The notes beneath the pieces were generated by a model that was given only the letters and a program-made list of their open reading frames with translations, was not told where the DNA came from and did not search any database. A DNA stretch of 64,000 nucleotides. It comes from Nicotiana tabacum (Eukaryota > Streptophyta > Magnoliopsida > Solanales > Solanaceae). The stretch lies in contig NC_134096.1 in assembly GCF_000715075.1 (NCBI RefSeq), forward strand, positions 116,496,698-116,560,697, given 5' to 3'. Position numbers and translations under genes: made by a program. Below are positions 10,202 to 23,086 of this stretch, one piece after another (positions within the stretch are counted from its first letter, which is position 1; each line of letters starts with the position of its first letter).

Positions 10202-13200
10202 TGTAACGACCCGATCGGTCGTTTTGAGCCCTAGAGTGTCGTTCGGCGATTTGAGGCCATGAGCAACTTCACTTCAGGTATTATGACTAGTACTCATAGT
10301 CGGAATTGAGATTCAGGGAGTTCAGAGTTGATTTGGAAAGAAAATCCTCATTTCGGAAGCTTTAAGTTAAAAGAATTTACTAAGGTTGAATTTTTGAGTA
10401 AACGATCTCGAAATAGGGATTTGAAGCTTCTAACAGGTTTGTATGATGATTTCGGACATGGGCGCATGTCCAGATCATGTTTTGGATGACCCGGGAGCGT
10501 TTCGGCGCCTATTGTGAAAATTGGCATTTTGGAAGAATTTCATAAAGTTGGGTTGAGGTGTATTTCAATGTTATCGATGTCCGTTTGGGATTCCGAGTCT
10601 GGTAATAGCTCAGTATGATAATTTTGGAATAGGGAGAGCATCCGTAAATGGATTCGAAGGTCCGTAGGTCATTTTGGAGTCATTTGGCTAAAGCTAGAAA
10701 TTTGAAGTTTTTTGAGAAGTTTGACTGTAAGTGGACTTTTTGATATCGGGGTTGAAGTTCGATTTCGGAAGTTGGAGTAGGTCTGTAATGTCAAATGTAA
10801 CTTGTGTGCAAAATATGAGAGCTATCGGACGTGATTTGATAGGTTTCGACATCGAATGTAGAAGTTTGAAATTTTAAAGTTTATTAAGCTTGGAATGAGG
10901 TGCGATTCATAAATTCGACGTTGTTTGATGTGATTTGAGGCCTCGATCAGGTCCGTATTATGTTATGGGATAGGTTGGTGTGATTAGACAGGGTCCTGGG
11001 GGCCTCGGGTGTATTTCGGGATGGTCTCGGACCATTTTCCTTAGTTTTATGATTGCAAGTTTTTGGTGTATCGGGTATGCATCGCGATCGCGAAATGGAG
11101 GACGCGATTGCAAAGAGCAAATTGGACTGGAGGGGTCATATGTTCTATGCGATCGCGGAAGTGGACTCACGATCGTGTAAGAGGCAGTTCTGAGCTGGGA
11201 AATCACGTCTTCGCGTTCACGAAGCTTGGTCTGCGATCGCGTTGTTTTGGATTGTTGTATATCGCAAACGCATGGGAAAGTTCGCGTTCGCGAAGAAGAA
11301 GCTTTTGAGCAGCTGGTTGTTGGCCTTCACGATCGCGAGGTGATTTCCGCGATCGCGAAGTGGAACGGCCTGGGCAGTGTTCTTTTAAAATCGGGGATTT
11401 GGCTCCTTTTCACTTCATTTCTTCCATAGGAGGCGATTTTGGAGTGTCATTTTCATCATCTACTATGGGATAAGTGATATTTTCTCACTGTGAGTTAAAT
11501 ACTTGGTCTATATATGGATTTAGATATGAACATTTGTAAGAAAATTTGGGATTTGGAAGAAAACCTAGATATTTATGTTTTTGGATTTCGACCACGAATT
11601 TGGGCATGGAATTAAGAATAAATTATATATTTGAGTTCGTGATGTTATGGGTAAATTTTATCTTCGAAAACTTTTGGGATCCGGGCACGTGGGCCCGAGG
11701 GTAATTTTTATCGACTTTTTGATCGGGGTTAGAAATTGTTATAAATTGGAATATGTTGAGTATATATTAATGGGTTTGCATAAATATTGGCTAGTTTTGG
11801 GGCTTTGTGCATCGAGTCGAGTTGTTGAAAGGCTCGGAAGCCGGTTATGGAACTTCAAAGCGATGTAAGTCTCCTTTCCAACCTTGTAAGGAGGAATTAA
11901 CCCCATAGGTGAACTAAATTATTATGTGCTTCTATTTGTGAGGGGCTACGTACACACGAGGTGATGAGAGTCCGTACGTAGCTACTAGCTATGCATACGT
12001 CCGGGTAGTTTTAGGCTCACATCATGCCTTGTTGATATTGTTACTGACTTATGTTTATTGTTTGCCTTGAGAGGGAGCGAGATTGAGTCTGCTTATTAAA
12101 TGTTTTGAAAGAAGTTTAAATTAAAGAACTTATGATTTAAAAGGTTTTATTTGAACTTCCTAATTGCGAAAAGGATTGAGTAATGCTATAATAGCTTAAG
12201 AAATCTATATGTTACCGTGTCGCATGCATGTTTCACAAGCGGGGTAATTTCCTTAAAAAGCTACAAGCTAAATTTCCCTTATTTTGAAAAGAATCAAGAA
12301 AGAGATATGATTTTAATGTTGAATTTATATTTGACCGCGTTGCAAGTATGATCCGCGAGCGGGGAGATTCCTTAAATTTACATTTGACCGCGTCGCACGT
12401 ATGATTCGCGAGCGGGCTATTTTCTTCTACCACTCTTATGGGATCGGGCCGTATGCCTCGGCAGAATATATGTACCACACTCTCATGAGAGCGGTCGTTC
12501 GCCTCGATAGGTTAATAGATGCATCTATGGTTCGTGCCGTTCGACCCTCGGTAGTGTACAATTTACTTTTATGTTGGATCGGGCCGTACACCTCAGCATT
12601 TCCTATATATATGTTACTCTTATGGAATCGTGCGTAACGTTTGGCAAGAAGCCAGTGTATCTGAGGGTTTTTCCCCGATTTGGATTATGACAACCTCTTT
12701 GATGAAATCCACTATATCTATATATATGCTCCGGTTACGGAGGAAACTTGCTAGTTGAGAGCTTGAGTAAATTGTAAAGAGGAAAATTGTACTACGTATT
12801 TTATACTTGTTTGTTTCCTATATTTTCTCTGTCTCATATTCATTTATTTCTTTACTGTACCTGATATTATTGGACCACTAGTAAGTGTCAAAGTCGACCC
12901 CTCATCACTACTTCTTCGGGGTTAGGCGGGATATTTACTGGGTACACGTTGATTTACGTACTCATACTACACTTACTGCACATTTTGTTGTGCAGGCACA
13001 TATATATTATTTGCCTTGTGGGCGCAGCAGCATGGTTGATATAGGAACTTAGGTGAGCTGCATTTTGTGAGACGATTCGTAGCCAGCAGAGTCTCCTTCA
13101 GAGTATTTGTATTTTTCTTTTCTGTCCAAATTTGTATTTCGGATAGTTATTGTATTTTATTTTATCCCCTAGTAAATACTCATGCATTTGTGACACCGGG

Positions 13201-13414
13201 TTTTGGGATTGATTATGGGAGTTCAGTATTGAGATTGATAAAACTATTATTATTTATTCTGAAAAATCTCATCCTTTACTATTCAATTTGAAGGAAAATA
13301 TGATTTCAAAAAAAAAAACATTAAAGATGATGACCTAATTAAGTATTTATTGTTGGCTTGCCTGACAGTGGATTCCGGCGCTATCACGACCTTTATAGAT
13401 TTTGGGTCGTGATA
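10202..13414 (+). repeat. 5' LTR of element C
   Basis: Starts TGTAACGACCCGATCGGTCG and ends GGGTCGTGATA, 3213 bp. The final TGATA instead of TGACA is shared in decayed form by the 3' LTR end (GAGATA). It contains a GCGATCGC word cluster at 11085-11365, a TATA-like TTTTAAAA near 11385, and degenerate copies of a 'ttgaccgcgt(c/t)gca(c/a)gtatgattcgcgagcgggg' block near 12210-12415. Confidence 0.9.
11085..11365 (+). promoter_or_regulatory. Cluster of GCGATCGC palindromes in the C 5' LTR
   Basis: Words include ATCGCGATCGCGAAA, TGCGATCGCGGAAG, CTGCGATCGCGTTG, TTCGCGTTCGCGAAG and CCGCGATCGCGAAG, about ten units in 280 bp. It lies about 20 bp upstream of TTTTAAAA (about 11385), a candidate TATA box. 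Regulatory role inferred. Confidence 0.5.
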
Positions 13415-16400
13415 ACATGGTATTAGAGGACGAGGTTCACTAAGGTCTCACGAGTCATGAGCAAGTCTAGTAGAGTCTTGCGGATCGGTATGGAGACATT
13501 TGTACTTATCTTCGAGGGGCTACAGGGCTGTTAGGAGCACTTCCCTTCTTGATTCCTCATCGTGCAATTTGATTCCTTTGAGGCTTATGCCTTCCTTTCC
13601 TTCCTATTCAATCTTGTGCGACGTGAAGTGCTGGTTACAAATCGGGAATTGAGGAATTTTAATGGAACTACATATGTGGTGCGGAATGTTTCTCCCTGCG
13701 TAGTTGTTTGGGCTATTGTCGTCGCCTTGCGGAAGGATATTCTGTCATTTTAGCTCAGTAATTGTACTTCTGAGAGCTTCGAGGCTATGCACAGGTTGCT
13801 ATGATGCTCAGGAGTTGTTGTCGCACAATATTGATATGATGGTAGGATGCTTGCCTATGTGTCGGGGCAGTGAATGACTTAGAAAGAGGTTTACTTAGTG
13901 CATGGTTACGAGATTCAGTATCTTATTTCGGCTGAGGAAAAGCAATTGGCCTATGAATGTCCAGATTTGGGTTGATGGAGTAACGAGGCTTGGTATTATC
14001 TAGTGTGATAGAATCTTCATCCGAGGTGTGGTGTCATCGTCCTTGATTGAATGTGTTAAGTTCGTCGGTGTTAGGATTTTCTTCGATTCGCCTTTAGGGC
14101 AGGGTAGCATATGGGTTCTGTGGTAGGATGACTACACGCCTTGAGAAAGTTTAGAGTGATTTTGGATTCATGGTGGATCGTGACTAGGTCTACGGACTTA
14201 ATTTGGAATATTAGCTGCTATATTGAGGAAGATTGGGTGTGACAGGAGGGAGTTTCTTCATATGAAGAAGGATACAACATAACTTTGGATTGGAATGTAT
14301 TGTCGTACCTTTAGCTGATGTCCATGAGGAGTGAACAGACCTGTACAACTGATGAATGAGCACGGGCTCAGGATGTGTTCGTAGTTATTGTACCTGGTGT
14401 AGCGTCATTGGATGATGTCGGCATGAAATTTCCACAGGTGGGTTATCTCCTGTGAGCAGGTTAGCGGTTGTGTGGTTTTGATGGGGCTGTCACAAAAGAA
14501 TTCTACTGGTTATCCGGCAAGAGGTCGAATATATGGATGTGGTTAGTGATTCAAAGTGTTCATGAAAGGTCAAATGGAAGGATTTTGAGGAATTTGGCGA
14601 GTTGGTTGTGCAAGATCAGTTCAACGATGAAGAAAAAATCTTGGCGGGTTCTAGATTTATGCAATGGTAGCTTCAAGCTAAGTGGGAGAGTACCATTGCC
14701 TATGGTTGGATTGCATAGTCGGTTAATTGTGATTTTTTTGATTATCGGCGTATTGGTGGGATATTAGGACTAAGGAAGAGGGCCATCAGTGGTGATTTGG
14801 GCAAAGAATCTGAGGAATGTGCGCTATAGTTGGCCTTATTGATTCATGCTCAGACTTTGGAAAGACTCAGGATTTATGCTTCGTGTAGAGGCGAGATATA
14901 AGGAAGATAATTCGGCCAGATGCTTCTTTGAGAGGATGCTCATGTGCTAGCAGAGCCTTGGAGTTGATTATATTCGGGACCAAGTTAGAGTAAGTGACTC
15001 TCGTTAACGGTCTTAGTGGATTCAAAATTTAAAGTGCGGTGACTAAGGATTTTGAGTCCGTAGTATGGTTGAGTATCGAGATTTTGCAGCAGTCTATGGA
15101 AAGGGGGCTTGGAGTATTTTGCGTTACCTTCGGGTTGTGGTGTAGCATTGGAGAAATGGAAGAAAATAACTTTGGATTCATAAAAGAAGTATCAGAATGG
15201 GTGTACCACTTGAAGATGTAAAAGTGCGCGCAAGGAGGGGTTTGAGATGATTCGTTTGAGACAACGCGGTCTCGTGGAATGAGGTCACTTACGGCAAGTG
15301 CGGAATTGGGATTCATTATGTTTTGAATGGAGTCATTACTATTCCTAAGGCAGGTCCGGACGTAAATTAGAAGAAGTCGGATCGGTTAGCAATGGTTGAA
15401 TTGTCATGATGGTGGCAATGATCGGTTCCTCCGGTATGTTGGGTTATTCATGTGATTTGTGACGGTACGTGCGAGGTTTGACGGTCGCCGTAATTGATCT
15501 TATTTGGAAGTTTTTGAGTATTATGGCTTGTTATGTGCAGATGGATCCCGGAAGGGTTATGGTGGTTTAGACCACTACTCGAGGTTGGTATTTTCTGCAG
15601 ATATGAGGATTCAGTCGCGTGTTGAGATGGTTCTCTTGGAACGAGTTAAGTAAAAGGTTTTTATGTGGTGAAGTGTTTACCCTATTAGTAGTTCGGAAGT
15701 TAAGATGAAATTCTTATTTTCTTGTGAATTGGCATAACTAAGTGCAGTGATCGGCATGGGACGAAAGTTGAGGATAAAAGTTGCAGTTTGGTGTCGACAA
15801 GAATGTCAAGAGCTCGGATGAGTAGGAAAGGATTCAGATGGTTAGAGTAAGCTGGTATTGTCTTTGGCGTCACCTGAGATCGGTGCCTGGTGTAAAGAGG
15901 CTTTGCATACTGAATGCGGATTCTTGAATTGCTTTACAGCGTTGGTGTTGCCGGTAGTATGAATGTACAGACTTGTTACCTGATGCGGAAGGTCTTGGGA
16001 GCATATTCCACGGGAAGATTGTATAAGTGTGACACGTAATCACTTGATTGATTTAAGAACGGAAACCAAGTATGAAGATTGTGGTAATATCATTGATTGG
16101 GAATTTATGCTGGTGGACGCTCGGTTCATTTGGTTGTGGACTGTGGAAGTTTGTTCCGGTTATGATGGATGTTCTCATGTGTTATGGTAAAAAGGGTTTT
16201 TATGGATCCTTGAAAGGTTATTAGCCTAGTACGGTGCGATCAGAATCGGTTTGAGGTCTGTGGATGGATTTAAGTGTGAATATGGGCTCTATGTCCGGCC
16301 GGATGTGTACATTTCAGCATAGCGCTCCTTATGGAGGAGTATTCGGACGTTGAATGTTATTTCACCGCCGACTATTTCATGTAATACTATATTGTGCCGT

Positions 16401-17535
16401 GTGAGTTGTGAAACAGCTTGGTGATTTCATATGTGTTGAGGTTCCGCGTAACGATGGTGTTATGTGAGCAGGATGGCTCTCGCGAGTTGGATCATATATC
16501 GCACCTTAATTGTGCTCGAGTTTGGTAGCGTATGGCGCTGTCTGTCTCCCTAGGGAAGGTATTATGCACTTAGCATGCTTGTGGCCGATATTCGGGTATT
16601 TTGTAATAATGAGCATTCTAGCTCAATAAGTATCTCCTTATACAGATTTTATGTGTGGATCGGGTGGGACGCCACCATGGGTATGTTGTTTGGATCGGGT
16701 TGCACGTCATAACAGTGTGTTACTGAGTACAATTTCCCCTATCTATTATTGTTTGTTTTGCTTCTTATTTTCTGAGGAAGATTCATAACATCCTTATGGC
16801 TGTTTAAATTAGTTACGTGGGTTGAGTGGTTCCTTCCAAAGTTCGATTCCTTATGTATCACATTTGAGTTTGTAGCTTGTTGGCACGTTGTGGCATCATA
16901 TGAAACTTTTGGCAGTGTCTGAGGTGGCTTATTGACTGAGCAGCTTGTACGACTGGATTATTAGACCTGGGATCAGTGCGATCAGATTTATAGGAAGCAC
17001 ATTAAATAGTAAATATTGTTATCCAGTCCAGAGTGAAGTAATGGTTCTTGTCGGGAGGAGAGACTCCATAAATTGTAATTTGGCAGGTGGCTATGAGTTC
17101 TACACGTCTTCTCTGTCATGGCGGTATTGCAAGAGTTGGAACCAGACTTATATATGTCATGAGGTACATGGTGAACATCAGATTCGGGGAATGTCGGCTA
17201 TTATGATCAGAGAATATTATTATGGTTATGCGAATATTGCGGTGCATGGTGCGAATTCAGCAAAGGTGCAGTCATGTTCTGGTACATCGTGTGGTGATTG
17301 ATACGGTGTTCGTATGTTAGAAGCAGGCCTGACAGAGAATTCCGGATGTTGGAACTAGGCTCTAAGGCTAATTTGACTAAACAAAAGGGGAATTCTTCAG
17401 ATTCACTCGAGCCAGTGTGCTCAACTGAGTTGTGGTAGCACGGGTAGGTGACGAGGTGCTAAACAGTCATTTTGGACAACTCCAACGCAGTTCTTAGCAC
17501 GTTCGAGGATGAACGTGTGTTTAAGTGGGAGAGAA
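13415..17535 (+). other. Internal region of element C, no coding capacity
   Basis: A degenerate primer binding site TGGTATTAGAG lies at 13418-13428 (C to T inside the usual TGGTATCAGAG). The next 130 bp (tctcacgagtcatgagca, gtagagtcttgcggatcggta, acttatcttcgag) match the leader of autonomous element A at 25660-25740. After that I find no gag, protease, RT, RNase H or integrase motif in any frame; the longest frames (14468-14767, 16945-17301) resemble nothing. The polypurine-like AAGTGGGAGAGAA at 17523-17535 precedes the 3' LTR. A non-coding body with complete priming signals is the definition of a LARD-type element. Confidence 0.75.
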
Positions 17536-20269
17536 TTTAACGACCCAACCGGTCGTTTTGAGCCCTAGCGCATTGTTCGGCAGTTTGAGGCCATGAGCAA
17601 CTTCACTTCAAGTATTATGACTAGTATGCATAGTCGGAATTGAGATTCAGGGAGTTCAGAGTTGATTTGGAAAGAAAATCCTCATTTCGGAAGCTTTAAG
17701 TTGGAAGAATTGACTAAGGTTAGATTTTTTAGTAAACGATCTCGGAATAGGGATTTGAAGGTTCCAACAGGTTCGTATGATGATTTCAGACTGGGGCATA
17801 TGTTCGGATCGGGTTTTGGATGACCCGAAAGCGTTTCAATGCCTATTGTGCAAATTGGCATTTTGGAAGAATTTTCATAAATTTGGGTTGAGGTGTATTT
17901 CAATGTTATCGATGTCCGTTTGGGATTCCGAGTCTAGGAATAGCTCCGTATGATGATTTTGGAATTGGGTCACGTCCGGAGGTGGATTCAGAGGTCCATA
18001 GGTCATTTTGGAGTCATTTGGCTAAAGCTAGAAATTTGAAGGTTTTTGAGAAGTTTGATCGAAAGTGGACTTTTTGATATCGGGGTCGGAATCTGATTCT
18101 GGAAGTTGGAGTAGGTCCGTAATGTCAAATGTGACTTGTGTGCAATATTTGAGGTCAATCGGATGTGATTTGATAGGTTTCGACATCAAATGTAGAAGTT
18201 TGAAATTTTAAAGTTCATTAAGCTTGGAATGGGGTGCGATTCATGAATTCGATGTTGTTTGATGTGATTTGAGGCCTCGATCAGGTCCGTGTTATGTTAT
18301 GGGATAGGTTGGTGTGATTAGACAGGGTCCTGGGGACCTCGGGTGTGTTTCGGGATGGTCTCAAACCATTTTCCTTAGTTTTATGATTGCTGGTTTCTGG
18401 TGTATCGGCTATGCATCGCGATCGCGGAATAGAGGACGCGATCGCGAAGAGCAAATTGGACTGGAGGGTCAGATGTTCTATGCGATCGCGGAAGTGGACT
18501 CGCGATCGCGTTAGAGGGAGTTCTGAGCCGGGAAATCACGTCTATGCATTCGCGATGTTTGGTCTGCGATCGCGTTGTTCTTGATTGTTGTATATCGCGA
18601 ACGCGTGGGTAAGTTCGCGTTCACGAAGAAGAAGCTTTTGGGCAGCTGGTTGTTGGCCTTTGCGACCGCAAGGTGATTTCCGCGATCGCGAAGTGGAAGA
18701 GCTGGCCAGTGTTCTTTTAAAACCGGGGATTTGGCTCCTTTTCACTTCATTTCTTCCATAGGAGACGATTTTGGAGCAATTTTGGAGTGTTATTTTCATC
18801 TACTATGGGGTAAGTGATTTCTTCTCATTGTGAGTTAAATACATGGTCTATATATGGATTTAGACTTGAAAATTTGTAGGAAATTTTGGGATTTGGAAGA
18901 AAACCTAGAAATTTATATTTTTGAATTTCGACCACGAATTATGGGTAAAGTTTATTTTTGAATATTTTTGGGATCCGGGCACGTGGGCTCGAGGGTGATT
19001 TTTATCGACTTTTCGATCGGGGTTAGAAATTGTTATAAATTGGAATATATTGAGTATATATTAATAGGTTTGCATAATTATTGGCTAGTTTTGGGGCTTT
19101 GTGCATCGAGTCGAGTTGTTGAAGGGCTCGGAAACCAGTGATGGAACTTCAGAGTGATATAAGTCTTCTTTTTAACCTTGTAAGGGGGAATTAACCCCAT
19201 TGGTGAACTAAATTATTGTGTGCTTATATTTGTGGAGGGTTACGTACGTACGAGGTGACGAGAGTTCAAACGTAGCTACTAGATATGCCTACGTCCGGGT
19301 AGTTTTAGGCTCACATCATGCCTTGTTGATATTGTTACTGACTTATATATATTGTTTGCCTTGAGAGGGAGCGAGATTGAGTCTGCTTATTAAATGTTTT
19401 GAAAGAAATTGAAATTAAAGAACTTAAGATTTAAAAGGTTTCATTTGAACTTCATAATTGCGAAAAGGATTGAGTAATGCTATAATAGCTTAAGAAATCT
19501 ATGTGTAACCGTGTCGCATGTATGTTTCGCGAGCGGGGTAATTTTCTTAAAAAGCTACAAGGTGAATTTCCCTTATTTTGAAAAGAATCAAGAAAGAGAT
19601 ATGATTTTAATGTTAAATTTATATTTGACCGCGTTGCAAGTATGATTCGCGAGCGGGGAGATTCCTTAAATTTTTATTTGACCGCGTTGCACGTATGATT
19701 CGCGAGCGGGGTATTTCCTTCTATCACTCTTATGGGATCGGGCCGTTTGCCTCGGCAGGATTTATGTACCACACTCTCATGGGAGCGGGCCGTTCGCCTC
19801 GGCAGGTTAATAGATGCATTTGTGGTTCACGCCGTTCGACCCTCGGCAGTGCACAATTTACTTTTATGTTGGATCGGGTCGTGCGCCTCGGCATTTCCTA
19901 TATATATGTTATCCTCATGGAAGCGTGCGTAACGTTTGGCAAGAAGCCAGTGTATCTAAGGTTTTTTCCCTGATTTGTATTATGACAACCTCTTTGATGA
20001 AATCCACTATATCTATTTATATGCTCCGGTTACGGAGGGAACTTGCTAGTTGAGAGCTTGAGTAAATTGTAAGAGGAAAATTGTACTATGTATTTTATAC
20101 TTGTTTGTTTCCTATATTTTCTCTGTCTCATATTCATTCACTTCTTTACTATACCAGATATTATTGGACCTTACTAGGTACACGTTGATTTACGTACTCA
20201 TACTACACTTGCTGCACATTTTGGTGTGCAGGCATATATATATTATTGGCCTTTTGGGCGCAGCAGCGT
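17536..20269 (+). repeat. 3' LTR of element C, first part
   Basis: Starts TTTAACGACCCAACCGGTCG (first G mutated to T) and follows the 5' LTR closely until 20269. There solo LTR X is inserted at 'gcgcagcagcgt'. It resumes at 35229 ('ggcatggttgata'). The target duplication is decayed: AGCGT on the left, GGCAT on the right; the intact 5' LTR has AGCAT here. Confidence 0.88.
18412..18695 (+). promoter_or_regulatory. Cluster of GCGATCGC palindromes in the C 3' LTR
   Basis: Partner of 11085-11365: ATCGCGATCGCGGAA, ACGCGATCGCGAAG, CTCGCGATCGCGTTAG, CTGCGATCGCGTTG, TATCGCGAACGCGTG and CCGCGATCGCGAAG. Several units differ from the 5' LTR by single changes at CpG. Confidence 0.5.
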
Positions 20270-23086
20270 TGTCACGACCCAAAATCCCACCACAGGCGTC
20301 GTGATGGCACCTAGTCTCTAAGACTAGGTAAGCCGATTTTTATTACATTTCGAAGCCATTTTTTTTATAGAAACTGAATTTAATAGATAATCAAAACCAA
20401 CAGCGGAACAAATATGAATATAACAACCTCCCAAGATTGGTAGTACTGAGTCACGAACTCTAACTGAATATATGGGTTGATCACGAGGACCGAATATACA
20501 ATACTATTTGATTAAAAATTAACAGTACAATGAAATGAAAAGACTCCAAGGGACTGCGACGACCAAGTAGCTATACCATGAATTCTTACGATCCAGCATA
20601 AACTCTGCCCAAGTTCGATATCTCCAATACCTGGCTATGCACAAAAATATGTAGAAGTACAGTATGAGTATACCAAGGTCGGTACCCAGTAAGTATTAAG
20701 ACTAACCTCAATGGAGTAGAGACGAAGTACAGTCAAGACACTCACTAGTCTAATAACCTGTGCAATATGATATACAAAATAATAGAAAACAAGTAACAAT
20801 GATTACAATAATAATCAACCAGTGATATACACAGCAGGGTGACAAGAACACCATAAATATTGCGCAACAAATAATGAATACAAGTACAACCAATTAATCA
20901 AGTCCTTCCAATATAAATCTTTCGCCTATATGCTTTTCAAGTAGAAATCTTCAGGATATAATCCTTTCAAATAAATCTCTTTCGAATAAAAGTCACCCTG
21001 TGACACAGCATTTCAAAAATAAAAAATGCAGGTCTCAGATCACTTTCATATTTTCACGGCACCTCGTGCCAATTTCTCTATCACAACCGCACGGACAACT
21101 CACGTGCCAAATGTCATCATCATTTAACCACGACACCTCGTGCCCACATTTCATATCACAACTGCACGGATAATTCACGTACCAATATATCAATGTATAT
21201 AAGATCCGCAGGATCAATTTATTTTCAATAAAGTAAGTTTACAATTTTTAAACCAAGTAAGAAATCATCAAAGAAATGAGTTTATTTTTTTTGAACTCGT
21301 TTGGATGAAGAAAATGACATTTCAATTAAAATGAAGCATCCGATGACTACTAATTTGGATGTAAAATTTATTAAATTAAAACATAATAGAAATTTCTTTT
21401 ATTCGAAACAACTCAAATCCCGAAAATCAGTAAAAACCATAAACACAAATCCGCAGAGTCTTGTACAAAGAGCCAAAGCCAACACAATACAACAAGAAAT
21501 ACAAAACACATAATAAAATCAAATAATGCATCACGGAAGAACACAAGAATTTACATATCACGGAACATAACCAATGGCAAGTGCAACCATAGAAAAGTAT
21601 CAACAAAGGGTACTCCCGAGGTACCGCCTCGTAGCCCAAATCATAAATAAATTTCAACAACAACAATGCCCCCAGGCCATCACAAGTCATCACAAATCAA
21701 TCCCCGACATAGCCCACCTTGTCTCGCTACGTGCACAATAAATAAGTAAATTACCCACCTTGTCTCGCCGCACACGCATAACAATATTCCCACCTTGTCT
21801 CGCCACATGCGCAAACCCACAAATATGTATAAATATCCCGCCTTGTCATGCCGCATGTGCATAGATCAATAGTAATAATAGCACGGTAGAAACCTCGTGC
21901 AAACACCCGAACATAACACCCATAATATAATGTGCCAATATCACATCTCATAAACTTCACCTCAAGTGCTCAAATATTACAACATAGCATAGATTGCACA
22001 TCAAATGCTCAATTATTACAATATATCACAGATTTCACATCAAGTGCTCAAATATTATAACTTATCACAAATTGCACATCAAGTACTCAAATATTATAAA
22101 TTATCACAGATTGCACGTCAAGTGCTCAAATATTACAACTTATAATAGATTGTACATCAAGTGCTCAAATATAACAACTTGCCACAAATATCAATAATAC
22201 CTTATTTTTCACAATAAGGAGACCATGGCTCGACCATAATGTGCACAAAAATCTTAACAAAATATCTGAAAGTAAACAACTCAACAAAATAATATTTCAC
22301 ATAAAAATAAAGGTGGCAATCACACCAAATCATCATGTAAAAACAATTTCAACAAACAAGGATCTAGGCATGACAAATAGAGGATTTAATAAGTGCCAAT
22401 TATTTTTAATTTAATACATAAGGGCATTTAAGGATTTTTAATCAATGCAATTTGCACATATAAACCAAGTACGTACTCGTGACCTCGCGTACATGGTTTT
22501 CAATTATACAAATTGCACATAAGACTCAATGCCTAAGGAAACATTCCCCCACTCGAGGTTAGGCAAGACACTTACCTTTTTGAAGTTAGGCCAATATTCC
22601 AAAATAGGTTTCTCACGTGAATTGACCTCCGGACGGCTCCAATCTTTCTTGAGCCTTACTTACATTACTACGAGGTTCCAAAAATTCTAGAAACTTCAAT
22701 CTATTTAGAAACATAACAAAACTGAACCATAATTAGGAAGATTTTCATGGTTTCAGCTCATTTGAGCATTTTATCAAACACTAGGTGTGCAAATTTGGTT
22801 ACAAGGTTCTTCTACAAGATTTCCTTCATTGCACAATCCAATCTTTACTTATTTGATCTCAACAATCTTCATACAAACCTTTTTGGTACAAGAATGTATA
22901 CATAATACTCTTACACCCAAGAATCATACTCCCAATCACCAATATTTTACCCCAAACTCGAAATTGAAGACTAGAGGTTGAATCTTACCTCTTAAATGAA
23001 GATCTTGTGATTAGCTTCCTTGATTCTTGAAGATTGGATGATTAGAATGTTAGGTTGCCTCCTTATCTCTCTAAAGTACCCTTACC
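20270..23086 (-). mobile_element. Solo LTR X, left part (minus strand)
   Basis: Begins TGTCACGACCCAAAATCCCACC at 20270 and belongs to the same family as the LTRs of B and G (matching 'aggcgtc.tgatggcacctagtctctaag' block). It is interrupted at 23086 by solo LTR Y and resumes at 34234. The two parts total about 3.8 kb, the length of the 3' LTR of G, with no internal region, so it is a solo LTR left by LTR-LTR recombination. It sits in the 3' LTR of C. Confidence 0.87.
21993..22187. repeat. 39-bp tandem repeat, five copies, in solo LTR X
   Basis: Copies start at 21993, 22032, 22071, 22110 and 22149, each beginning ATT(G/T)(C/T)AC(A/G)TCAA followed by 'gtgctcaaatatta'. A degenerate sixth lies before 21993. 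The 13-residue repeated peptide in one frame is a by-product of the array, not a gene. Confidence 0.9.

Noticed and set aside
11085..11365. GCGATCGC abundance resembling the cyanobacterial HIP1 palindrome, hinting at contamination or transfer
   Set aside because: The words occur only in LTR clusters inside plant retroelements with tRNA-iMet primer sites, and other LTRs have different cores. Similarity to HIP1 is most likely coincidental.
16945..17301. 118-codon frame in the interior of element C
   Set aside because: No similarity to gag, pol or any family I recognise, and the surrounding interior is non-coding; consistent with chance.
21994..22197. Open frame with 13-residue repeats
   Set aside because: By-product of the 39-bp tandem repeat, whose length is a multiple of three.
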